The notes beneath the pieces are model-generated. The model worked only from the letters and a program-made list of their open reading frames with translations. It was not told the DNA's origin and searched no databases. Below are positions 1 to 6,342 of a DNA stretch of 21,964 bases, one piece after another (the stretch's first letter is position 1; each line of letters begins with the position of its first letter). The stretch spans positions 1-21,964 of the forward strand of contig JAUQYA010000118.1 of NCBI GenBank assembly GCA_030837785.1. Reading direction: 5' to 3'. The position numbers were made by a program, and so were the translations under genes. The stretch is from Albidovulum sp. GTDB lineage: Bacteria; Pseudomonadota; Alphaproteobacteria; Rhodobacterales; Rhodobacteraceae.

Positions 1-183
1 CATCTCTACGGCGGCATGGACGAGCCGGAACTCAAGATCATCGACGTCTTCATCTGCAAGCTCCGCAAGAAGCTTTCCGAGGCGACCGGCGGCGACAATT
101 ACATCGAGACGGTCTGGGGCCGCGGCTATGTCCTGCGCGAACCCGCGGCCGATGCGCCGCGCCGGATCGCCGTCGGCGCCTGA
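1..183 (+). CDS. ctrA: CtrA-type cell-cycle response regulator, C-terminal end (partial)
   Basis: The reading frame is open from the first base and stops at 181-183, giving 60 residues. They are the end of an OmpR/PhoB-type winged-helix DNA-binding domain: the recognition-helix region (KIIDVFICKLRKKL) and the terminal wing (ETVWGRGYVLRE) are clear. The LYGGMDEPELKIIDVFICKL stretch is close to that of CtrA, the master cell-cycle and flagellar/GTA regulator of alphaproteobacteria. The receiver domain and the start lie outside the window. CtrA is phosphorylated by the CckA-ChpT phosphorelay, and a chpT gene lies at 12688-13284. The neighbouring ligA is a recurrent partner of ctrA in Rhodobacterales, by recollection rather than search. 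Identification as CtrA rather than another OmpR-family regulator rests on the C-terminal signature only. Confidence 0.88.
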   Translation, partial: HLYGGMDEPELKIIDVFICKLRKKLSEATGGDNYIETVWGRGYVLREPAADAPRRIAVGA

Positions 184-200
184 CATCTCCGATCGCGGCT

Positions 201-221
201 GCCTTGCCCCCGGGGGCAGGC
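201..221. terminator. GC-rich palindrome after ctrA, possible terminator
   Basis: A near-perfect inverted repeat (GCCTTGCCCCC / GGGGGCAGGC, one bulged T) lies 17 bases after the ctrA stop. There is no proper T tract on the plus strand, only TTCC, so an intrinsic terminator is possible but not assured. Confidence 0.3.
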
Positions 222-298
222 TTCCGCCGGTGACGCGAGACTGGACCTCCGCCGACGCGCGCCCTAACAATTCGGGCCAGCATCGGGGGAGGTCATTC

Positions 299-2956
299 AT
301 GTCGGCGGATAAGGACAGATCCGGCTCCTCTGGCGGCGACCGCGACCGACGCCCGGTGCCCGGCGGCAACCGGCCGCTCGAGGCGCTGTCCGAGGCGCTG
401 TCCGAGGCGGAGGCGCAGGCGGAATGGGCGGGCCTCGCCGCCGCGGTGGAGCGCGCCAACCGTGCCTACCACACGCTCGACGCGCCCGAGATATCGGACG
501 CGGACTACGATGCGCTGAAGCGTCGGCTTGAAGCGATCGAGACCCGGTTTCCCGATCTCGCCCGCGCCGGCAGTCCGACGCAGGCGGTCGGCGCGGCGCC
601 GTCGGAGACCTTCGCCAAGGTCCGCCACGAGGTGCGGATGCTGAGCCTCGGGAACGCCTTCGCGCCCGAGGAGATCGCCGAATTCGACGACCGCATCCGC
701 CGCTACCTGAGCCTCGGCGCCGATGCGCCGCTGCTCTACACGGCCGAGCCCAAGATCGACGGGCTGTCGCTCGCGCTGCGCTACGAAGATGGCCAGCTTG
801 TCCGCGCGGCCACCCGGGGCGACGGCGAGACCGGCGAGAACGTCACCGCCAACGCGCGCACCATCCGCGACATCCCGCAGCGACTGTCGGGCGCGCCCGC
901 GCTGATCGAGGTCCGCGGCGAGGTCTACATGGGTCACGCCGATTTCGCCGCGCTGAACGCGCGCGCGGCCGAGGCGGGCGAAAAGACCTTCGCCAACCCC
1001 CGCAACGCCGCCGCCGGATCGCTGCGCCAGCTTGACGCGGCGATCACCGCATCGCGGCCGCTGCGGTTCTTCGCCTATGCCTGGGGCGCGCATTCCGAAC
1101 CGCTCGCCGACACCCAGATCGGCGCGATCGAACGGCTCGGGCGGCTTGGCTTCGCCACCAACCCGCTGACGCGGCTCTGCGACGGGCCGGAGGCGCTTCT
1201 GGCCGCATACCGGGAGATCGAGCAGAAGCGCGCGACGCTCGGCTACGACATCGACGGGGTGGTCTACAAGGTCGACGACCTCGCGCTCCAGCACCGGCTC
1301 GGCTACCGTTCCACCACGCCGCGCTGGGCCATCGCGCACAAGTTCCCCGCCGAGCTTGCCTGGACCCGGCTCGAGGCGATCGACATCCAGGTCGGCCGCA
1401 CCGGCGCGCTGTCGCCGGTCGCGCGGCTCCTCCCGGTGACGGTGGGCGGCGTCGTCGTCTCGAACGCGACGCTCCACAACGAGGACTACATCGCCGGACG
1501 GGCCGCCAGCGGCGAGGCGATCCGCGGCGGCAAGGACATCCGCGTCGGCGACTGGGTGCAGGTCTACCGGGCGGGCGACGTCATCCCCAAGGTCGCCGAC
1601 GTGGATCTGACGCGGCGGCCGGAGGGGGCGGTGCCCTACGCCTTTCCCGCGACCTGCCCCGAATGCGGCTCGGACGCGGTGCGCGAGGAGGGGGATTCGG
1701 TCCGCCGCTGCACCGGCGGGCTGATCTGCCCGGCGCAGGCGCTGGAACGGCTCAAACACTTCGTCTCCCGCGCCGCCTTCGACATCGAGGGGCTGGGGCC
1801 GAAGCAGATCGAGATGTTCTACCGCGACGATCTGCTGCCGATCCGGGAGCCTGCCGACATCTTCACGCTGGCAGCGCGCGATACGGCCAATCTGGCCAAG
1901 CTGAAGAACCGCGAGGGCTTCGGCGAGAAATCCGTGAAGAACCTCTTTCAGGCCATTGAAGACAGGCGGAAAATCCCCCTCAACAGACTGATCTTCGCGC
2001 TTGGTATTCCGAATGTGGGAGAAACCGCCGCGAGTGAACTGGCTGCCTATCACACCAGATGGGAGCATTTGATTGAAACACTTCACGACGTGAAGACGCA
2101 ACGCGTATCTCTGTCGATGCGGTATTGGAGAAGAACGGCTTTATCAGATGCGTTTGACTGGCTTGCCGTGTGCGAAATTGCGCATGAGGTTCGAAAGAAG
2201 GAGCTTACCTTCTGGAACGGTCTCTTCAATTTCAAGGGCGTTGCGGGTGTTGGATTGCTCGCCAATCTCCGCCATGCTTTGGGTTCTCGACCGCTCGTTG
2301 CAGATGTGGTTGCTGCAAAAACCATCTTCGATAGAATTTTCAAGAACACAAGGTTGTATCCACGCAAGTATGAAGACGCCATGTCATACTTTGGTGATAT
2401 TAACGAATTCTCGGTGCAACTCTCCGAGCACTTGGAAAGACTCCACTATTATTGGAGCAGATTCTCTGTATTACTTACTAACAACAGTGACCCTGTGTTT
2501 CTCTGGGATGGATACGGCGGCTGGAGTAGTTGCTCAAAATTTTTGGAACACTTCGTAGTTGAGGATGAAAGGATCTGCTCAGCAGTATTGCCGCTTGAAG
2601 GGGTTGGTCCCGTAACGGTCTATTCAATCGTCCGATTCTTTGAAGGAGTTGGTTCGCGCCCCGCGGTGGATCGACTGTTAGAGCAAGTTTCCCCGCAGGA
2701 TTTTCACAAGCCCGTGGTGCAGGATTCTGAAATATCAGGCAAGACCCTGGTCTTCACCGGAGCGCTGGAGAAGATGACGCGGGCCGAGGCCAAGGCGCGG
2801 GCCGAGGCGCTGGGGGCCAAGGTCGCGGGCTCGGTCTCGGCTAAGACCGACCTCGTCATCGCCGGCCCCGGCGCGGGATCGAAGGCGAAGGAGGCCGAAC
2901 GGCTCGGCATCGAGACGATCGACGAGGACGCCTGGCTGAGGCTCATCGGCGGATGA
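299..2956 (+). CDS. ligA: NAD+-dependent DNA ligase LigA with an enlarged, low-GC HhH domain
   Basis: The enzyme seals nicks in DNA during replication and repair using NAD+. The product has 885 residues, against roughly 670-750 in the family. ATG at 299 is chosen because GGGGGAGG (285-292) precedes it; a weak TGGACC / TAACAA promoter pair with 17-base spacing lies at 242-270. Order: N-terminal extension (about 1-40); Ia and adenylation domains with KIDG nucleotidyl lysine K152, RGDG 173-176, GEVYM, and VVYK and HKFP lysines K324 and K348; OB fold (about 355-440); zinc finger C453, C456, C471, C477; HhH motifs near 496, 540, 570 and 766; BRCT domain with GKTLVFTG 814-821. All catalytic residues are present and the frame is unbroken. 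From about residue 546 to 815 base composition drops sharply, and HhH motifs 3 and 4 are about 160 residues too far apart (separate entry). The stop overlaps the recG start. Confidence 0.95.
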   Translation: MSADKDRSGSSGGDRDRRPVPGGNRPLEALSEALSEAEAQAEWAGLAAAVERANRAYHTLDAPEISDADYDALKRRLEAIETRFPDLARAGSPTQAVGAAPSETFAKVRHEVRMLSLGNAFAPEEIAEFDDRIRRYLSLGADAPLLYTAEPKIDGLSLALRYEDGQLVRAATRGDGETGENVTANARTIRDIPQRLSGAPALIEVRGEVYMGHADFAALNARAAEAGEKTFANPRNAAAGSLRQLDAAITASRPLRFFAYAWGAHSEPLADTQIGAIERLGRLGFATNPLTRLCDGPEALLAAYREIEQKRATLGYDIDGVVYKVDDLALQHRLGYRSTTPRWAIAHKFPAELAWTRLEAIDIQVGRTGALSPVARLLPVTVGGVVVSNATLHNEDYIAGRAASGEAIRGGKDIRVGDWVQVYRAGDVIPKVADVDLTRRPEGAVPYAFPATCPECGSDAVREEGDSVRRCTGGLICPAQALERLKHFVSRAAFDIEGLGPKQIEMFYRDDLLPIREPADIFTLAARDTANLAKLKNREGFGEKSVKNLFQAIEDRRKIPLNRLIFALGIPNVGETAASELAAYHTRWEHLIETLHDVKTQRVSLSMRYWRRTALSDAFDWLAVCEIAHEVRKKELTFWNGLFNFKGVAGVGLLANLRHALGSRPLVADVVAAKTIFDRIFKNTRLYPRKYEDAMSYFGDINEFSVQLSEHLERLHYYWSRFSVLLTNNSDPVFLWDGYGGWSSCSKFLEHFVVEDERICSAVLPLEGVGPVTVYSIVRFFEGVGSRPAVDRLLEQVSPQDFHKPVVQDSEISGKTLVFTGALEKMTRAEAKARAEALGAKVAGSVSAKTDLVIAGPGAGSKAKEAERLGIETIDEDAWLRLIGG
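1935..2745 (+). other. Low-GC mosaic tract inside ligA carrying an in-frame insertion
   Basis: From about 1935-1960 to about 2745 the codon usage leaves the strict G/C-ending pattern of the neighbours. Bases 1981-2700 contain 354 G/C of 720 (49%), while sample lines outside the block are near 75%. The tract encodes the second half of the HhH domain. HhH motif 3 (ALGIPNVGETAAS, residues 567-579) and HhH motif 4 (LEGVGPVTVYSI, 766-777) are recognisable, but nearly 190 residues separate them, where ordinary LigA has some tens. The extra segment is about residues 596-757 (roughly bases 2084-2569). It is rich in aromatic residues and I do not recognise its fold. It lacks intein splice residues. 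Boundaries are approximate. Likely an imported LigA segment from a lower-GC donor. Confidence 0.8.
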
Positions 2957-5040
2957 GCCGGCCGGCGATTCTCTTCCCGCTCTTTGCCGGGCTGGAAACG
3001 CTGGAGGGCGTCGGGCCGAAGTCGGCGAAGCTCTTTGTCCAGATCGGGGTGGAGCGGCCGCGCGACCTTCTCTTCACGCTGCCCCATGCGGTGATCGACC
3101 GCAGGCTCCGCCCGACGATCCGGGGGGCGACCCTGCCGGGCACCGTCACGGTCGAGGTCACCGTCGGCGCGCATGCCGCCCCCCGGCGCAAGGGCGGGCC
3201 CGCGCGCGTCTTCGTCCGCGACGCCGAGACGGAATGGCAACTGGTGTTCTTCCACGCCAGGGGAGACTGGCTCCAGCGGCAGTTGCCGACCGGCCAGCGC
3301 CGCATCGTTTCCGGCAAGCTGGAGCTTTTCGACGGGATCGCCCAGATGGCGCACCCCGACCATATCCTGCGCCCCGAGGAAGCCGCCGACCTGCCGGCGT
3401 TCGAGCCGGTCTATCCGCTGACCGCCGGGCTTGGCCAGAAGGCGGTGCAGAAGGCGGTCGGCGGCGCGCTGTCCCGCGCGCCCGGCCTTGCCGACTGGAT
3501 CGACCCGGCGCTGAAGGCGCGCGAGGGCTGGCCGGGCTGGGCCGAAGGGTTGCGCGCCGCCCACGCGCCCCGCCACATGGGCGACATCGCCGCCGAGGCA
3601 CCGGCGCGCCAGCGGCTCGCCTATGACGAACTCTTCGCCCATCAACTGACGCTGGCGCTGGCGCGCGCCTCGGTGCGGCGCGGCAAGGGGAGGGCGACGG
3701 TGGGGACGGGCGCGTTGCAGCGCAGGGTGCTGGCGGCGCTGCCCTACCGTCCGACCGCCGCGCAGACCCGTGCGCTGGCCGAGATCACCGCCGACATGGC
3801 CGCGACGACGCGGATGAACCGGCTTCTGCAGGGCGACGTCGGGGCGGGCAAGACCCTGGTGGCCTTCCTCGCGCTTCTCTCGGCGGTCGAGGCGGGCGGG
3901 CAGGGGGCGATGATGGCCCCCACCGAAATCCTCGCCCGCCAGCATCTTGACAGCCTGCGCCCGCTCGCCGAGGCCGCGGGCGTGGTGGTCGAGGTGCTGA
4001 CGGGGCGCGACCGCGGCGCGGAGCGGGCCGCGAAACTCGCGGCCCTGGCGCGGGGCGACATCCATATCCTCGTCGGCACCCACGCGCTCTTCCAGAAGGA
4101 GGTCGCCTTCCACGACCTCCGCCTTGCCATCGTCGACGAACAGCACCGCTTCGGCGTCGCCCAGCGGATGGAGCTTGCGGCAAAGGGGCTCACCGCCGAT
4201 GTGCTGGTGATGACGGCGACGCCGATCCCGCGATCCCTGAGCCTCGCGCAGTATGGCGACATGGATGTCTCAGTGCTGGACGAAAAGCCGCCGGGGCGGA
4301 AACCGGTCAGGACGGCGCTCGTTTCCTCCGCGCGCTATGACGAGGTGGTGGGCCATCTGCGGCACGCGGTTGCCGAGGGGCGGCGGGCCTACTGGGTCTG
4401 CCCGCTGGTCGAGGAATCCGAGCTTATCGACCTGACCGCGGCCGAAGACCGCTTCCGGGCGCTCCGCGCCGCGCTCGGCGAGGGCGTGGTGGGCCTGGTG
4501 CACGGCCAGATGGCCCCGGCCGAGAAGGATGCGGCGATGGAGGGATTCGTCGCCGGCCGGACCAGGGTGCTGGTGGCGACGACGGTGATCGAGGTCGGCG
4601 TCAACGTGCCCGAAGCCTCGATCATGGTGATCGAGCGGGCCGAGACCTTCGGGTTGGCGCAGCTCCATCAGTTGCGCGGGCGGGTCGGGCGGGGAGTGGC
4701 GGAATCGACCTGCCTCCTGATGTATCAGTCGCCGCTGAGCGAGGGCGCCGAACGCCGCCTGCAAATTCTGCGAGAGACCGAGGACGGGTTCCGCATCGCC
4801 GAGGAGGACCTCGCCATGCGCGGCGCGGGCGATCTGATCGGCACCGCGCAGTCGGGGCTGCCACGCTTCCGCATCGCCGATCTGGAACGCCAGTCGGCGC
4901 TGATGGCGGTGGCGCAGAGCGATGCGCGCAAGCTGCTGGCGGACGACCCGGGCCTTGCCTCCCCGCGCGGCGCGGCGGCCCGGGTGCTTCTGTGGCTGAT
5001 GGAGCAGGACCGGGCGATCCGCCTGATCAATGTCGGCTGA
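2953..5040 (+). CDS. recG: ATP-dependent DNA helicase RecG
   Basis: RecG remodels stalled replication forks and Holliday junctions by branch migration, powered by ATP, in the cytoplasm. The 695 residues match the family length. Order: N-terminal wedge/OB region (about 1-160) with an HhH-like LEGVGPKSAK at 17-26; Walker A GDVGAGKT 294-301; APTEILA 322-328; DEQH box 395-398 with the following RFG; motif III TATPIPR 421-427; C-terminal helicase lobe with HGQM 517-520, VATTVIEVGVNVP 541-553 and QLRGRVGRG 573-581; and the RecG-specific C-terminal region (FRIAEEDLAMRGAGDLIGTAQSG begins at 613). The ATG overlaps the ligA TGA (ATGA), so the two are translationally coupled. Composition is normal throughout, unlike the end of ligA. 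Confidence 0.97.
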   Translation: MSRPAILFPLFAGLETLEGVGPKSAKLFVQIGVERPRDLLFTLPHAVIDRRLRPTIRGATLPGTVTVEVTVGAHAAPRRKGGPARVFVRDAETEWQLVFFHARGDWLQRQLPTGQRRIVSGKLELFDGIAQMAHPDHILRPEEAADLPAFEPVYPLTAGLGQKAVQKAVGGALSRAPGLADWIDPALKAREGWPGWAEGLRAAHAPRHMGDIAAEAPARQRLAYDELFAHQLTLALARASVRRGKGRATVGTGALQRRVLAALPYRPTAAQTRALAEITADMAATTRMNRLLQGDVGAGKTLVAFLALLSAVEAGGQGAMMAPTEILARQHLDSLRPLAEAAGVVVEVLTGRDRGAERAAKLAALARGDIHILVGTHALFQKEVAFHDLRLAIVDEQHRFGVAQRMELAAKGLTADVLVMTATPIPRSLSLAQYGDMDVSVLDEKPPGRKPVRTALVSSARYDEVVGHLRHAVAEGRRAYWVCPLVEESELIDLTAAEDRFRALRAALGEGVVGLVHGQMAPAEKDAAMEGFVAGRTRVLVATTVIEVGVNVPEASIMVIERAETFGLAQLHQLRGRVGRGVAESTCLLMYQSPLSEGAERRLQILRETEDGFRIAEEDLAMRGAGDLIGTAQSGLPRFRIADLERQSALMAVAQSDARKLLADDPGLASPRGAAARVLLWLMEQDRAIRLINVG

Positions 5041-5059
5041 ACCCGTTTCGTTCACGAAT

Positions 5060-5074
5060 GTTCTCATAAAGTTC
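5060..5074. promoter_or_regulatory. LexA (SOS) box GTTC-N7-GTTC
   Basis: GTTCTCATAAAGTTC fits the direct-repeat LexA operator GTTC-N7-GTTC described for Rhodobacter, Caulobacter and other alphaproteobacteria. It lies in the intergenic space after recG, 54 bases before the small ORF at 5129. A third GTTC stands at 5050-5053, but its spacing to the next is 6 rather than 7. A possible -10 (TATGAG, 5093-5098) lies 18 bases after the box, which would place bound LexA over the -35 region. The motif is seen directly; LexA binding is inferred. Confidence 0.72.
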
Positions 5075-5101
5075 TTTACGAATCGTCGCCGATATGAGAA
5101 C
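5060..5101. repeat. 9-bp perfect inverted repeat flanking the SOS promoter
   Basis: GTTCTCATA (5060-5068) and TATGAGAAC (5093-5101) are exact reverse complements separated by 24 bases. The left arm is the first half of the LexA box and the right arm covers the likely -10. It could be a second operator arrangement or a leader hairpin; its role is not known. Confidence 0.6.
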
Positions 5102-5128
5102 AAAGGTGCAACAACGGCGGAGGTTGCC

Positions 5129-5251
5129 ATGACGAGAGAGCTGAAATCGGTGCTGATCCGGACGCGCGGGACGCTGATCGAGGATGCGGCCGGGGTCATG
5201 TCGCTCGTGGCGATGCTTTTCGTCGGTCTGCACCTGCCGTCGTTCTTCTGA
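5129..5251 (+). CDS. 40-residue SOS-box-associated membrane peptide, function unknown
   Basis: ATG at 5129 is preceded by GGAGG (5119-5123) at five bases, an excellent ribosome binding site. The product starts MTRELKSVLIRTRGTLIEDA: a basic, amphipathic first half (K6, R11, R13). It continues with one hydrophobic stretch of about 18-20 residues (about 21-40, AAGVMSLVAMLFVGLHLPSF) running to the C-terminus. The expected topology is N-terminus in the cytoplasm with one membrane span. A LexA-type box lies 54 bases upstream and a strong terminator 105 bases downstream, so it looks like an independent, damage-inducible unit. Small inner-membrane SOS proteins in other bacteria (SidA in Caulobacter, YneA in Bacillus) block cell division; that role here is inference from context only, as no homology is recognised. 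A longer ORF in the same frame beginning inside recG is not favoured. Confidence 0.75.
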   Translation: MTRELKSVLIRTRGTLIEDAAGVMSLVAMLFVGLHLPSFF

Positions 5252-5355
5252 GCCTTTTCGTTTCTGCCTCGCGGTTCTCCGTCCGGTTTCGCGCCTGTCC
5301 CCAGTCCCCGGCTCCGCCAGAGCCACGCGCCGGTCGATCGGAAATCGCTGCCTCG

Positions 5356-5387
5356 CGCCGCCTTCCCCCCGGAAGGCGGCGTCTTTT
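5356..5387 (+). terminator. Strong intrinsic terminator
   Basis: A perfect 10-bp stem (GCCGCCTTCC at 5357-5366, GGAAGGCGGC at 5371-5380), extended by a C-G pair at 5356/5381, has a CCCC loop and is followed by TCTTTT. It would end transcripts from recG and the small ORF at 5129. Confidence 0.85.
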
Positions 5388-5408
5388 CATGTGGAGATGC
5401 GGAAATCT

Positions 5409-5420
5409 CCCCGAAAGGGG
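5409..5420 (-). terminator. Small hairpin after the Fe-S scaffold gene, weak terminator candidate
   Basis: CCCC-GAAA-GGGG lies just beyond the minus-strand stop at 5431. On the minus strand it is followed by AGATTTCC. The stem is only four pairs, so the call is weak. Confidence 0.3.
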
Positions 5421-5430
5421 CGGACCCGGC

Positions 5431-5874
5431 TCAGGCCGCCGCCTCGGCCTCTGCCAGCGCCTCGGCGGTGGCCTCGAGGACGAGCAGGATCGAGGCGTGG
5501 CGGTTGCGGTAGTCGCGCGCGGGTTCCAGCACCTCGTAGCCGGTGAAGGGCGCCGACGGCACCGGCCCACCCTCCTTCAGCATCGCGCGCAACTCGTCGC
5601 GGGCGCGTTCGACCTCGGCCCGGGTCCGGCCGATCATCTGCGCGCCGGCGATCGCGGCCGAGGCCTGGCCGAGCGCGCAGGCCTTCACGTCCTGGCCGAA
5701 ACCGGCGATCCTGCCGTCCTTCACCACCACATCGACCGTTACCGTCGAGCCGCAGAGCGGCGAGCGCTTGCGCGCTGTCGCGGTCGGATGGTCGAGGCGC
5801 CGGGCATGGGGAATGTCGGCGGCGAGCGCGAGGATGCGCCTGGAATAGAGCTTGATCAGGTCGGTGTCGCTCAT
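5431..5874 (-). CDS. IscU/SufU/NifU-like iron-sulfur cluster assembly scaffold protein
   Basis: The 147-residue product belongs to the NifU N-terminal-like family, which builds Fe-S clusters on conserved cysteines and passes them to apoproteins. Visible signature: RKRSPLCGSTVTVDV (35-49) with C41, and the QDVKACALGQASAA loop (61-74) with C66, matching the first two ligand cysteines of SufU/IscU. Two differences stand out. The residue two after C41 is Ser rather than the usual Asp. The third cysteine is absent: the protein has no cysteine after C66, and the matching region reads YRNRHASILL. The last residues are an Ala/Glu-rich tail. The minus-strand start at 5874 follows GGGGAAAAG. It is divergent from hisI across a 60-base gap containing a CCCTA-GA-TAGGG palindrome. 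Whether it is a scaffold or a carrier is uncertain. Confidence 0.82.
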   Translation of the reverse strand: MSDTDLIKLYSRRILALAADIPHARRLDHPTATARKRSPLCGSTVTVDVVVKDGRIAGFGQDVKACALGQASAAIAGAQMIGRTRAEVERARDELRAMLKEGGPVPSAPFTGYEVLEPARDYRNRHASILLVLEATAEALAEAEAAA

Positions 5875-5934
5875 GGCTTTTCCCCGGAGGCGATCCCCCC
5901 TAGATAGGGCCGAACCCGGCCGAGGAAAAGAGAC

Positions 5935-6294
5935 ATGGACTTCGACCCCGCGACCCTTGCCTATGATGCGCGCGGCCTCGTCCCGGCGATCGCACAGGAC
6001 CATGCCACTGGCGAGGTGCTGATGCTCGCCTGGATGAACGCCGAAGCCGTGGCGCGGACGCTGGCCACCGGGCGCGTCACCTACTGGTCGCGCTCGCGGC
6101 AGGCCTTCTGGGCAAAGGGCGAGACCTCGGGCCATGTGCAGCGCCTGGTGGAGATGCGGCTCGACTGCGACCGCGACTGCCTGCTGCTGCGCGTCGAGCA
6201 GGCGGGCCCGGCCTGCCACACCGGCCGCCGGTCGTGTTTCTACACCGCGGTTCGGGGCGGCGTCGAGGTGGAAATCCTGCACCCCGAGGCGTGA
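5935..6294 (+). CDS. hisI: Phosphoribosyl-AMP cyclohydrolase
   Basis: HisI opens the adenine ring of phosphoribosyl-AMP in the third step of histidine synthesis. The 119 residues fit the single-domain (unfused) form. The metal signature is intact: D77-x-D79-x-D81 for Mg2+ (LDCDRDC) and C94-H95 with C101 for Zn2+ (ACHTGRRSCFY). MLAWMN, the WSRSR motif and the GETSGH loop are also present. GAGGAAAAGAG serves as ribosome binding site. No other his genes are in the window, so it is a scattered his locus, and the HisE half is not fused. Confidence 0.96.
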   Translation: MDFDPATLAYDARGLVPAIAQDHATGEVLMLAWMNAEAVARTLATGRVTYWSRSRQAFWAKGETSGHVQRLVEMRLDCDRDCLLLRVEQAGPACHTGRRSCFYTAVRGGVEVEILHPEA

Positions 6295-6308
6295 CGGCGG
6301 GGGCGGGA

Positions 6309-6340
6309 GCCTCCGGCGGGGATATTTCGGCAATGAAGAA
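6309..6340. repeat. Candidate Rhodobacteraceae extragenic element between convergent genes
   Basis: The 48-base gap between the hisI and gluQ stops holds GCCTCCGGCGGGGATATTTC followed by GGCAATGAAGAAG. From memory, strings of the type CCTCCGGCGGGgaTATTT..gAATGAAGA recur at gene ends in Rhodobacteraceae genomes. No second copy exists in this window, so the repeat status is recollection and needs a search. Confidence 0.4.
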
Positions 6341-6342
6341 GC

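Noticed and set aside
293..2101. 602-codon minus-strand ORF across ligA
   Set aside because: It is antisense to a clear ligase and has Arg/Gly/Val-rich composition typical of shadow frames in high-GC DNA, with no recognisable domain.
2084..2569. Intein or self-splicing intron in ligA
   Set aside because: No Cys/Ser first residue with downstream His-Asn, no homing endonuclease motif, and the frame is open through the segment, so a spliced element is not supported.
2101..2700. Frameshift or decay of ligA
   Set aside because: The frame stays open and the downstream HhH motif and BRCT domain are intact and in register.
2704..4146. 480-codon minus-strand ORF across ligA/recG
   Set aside because: Antisense shadow of recG; no family pattern and no ribosome binding site.
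5050..5063. Second LexA box GTTC-N6-GTTC
   Set aside because: Spacing is six instead of seven bases, so it does not fit the operator rule; only 5060-5074 is called.
5875..5934. Divergent operator CCCTA-GA-TAGGG between the scaffold gene and hisI
   Set aside because: The arms are only five bases and no matching -35 elements are evident, so it is mentioned but not called.
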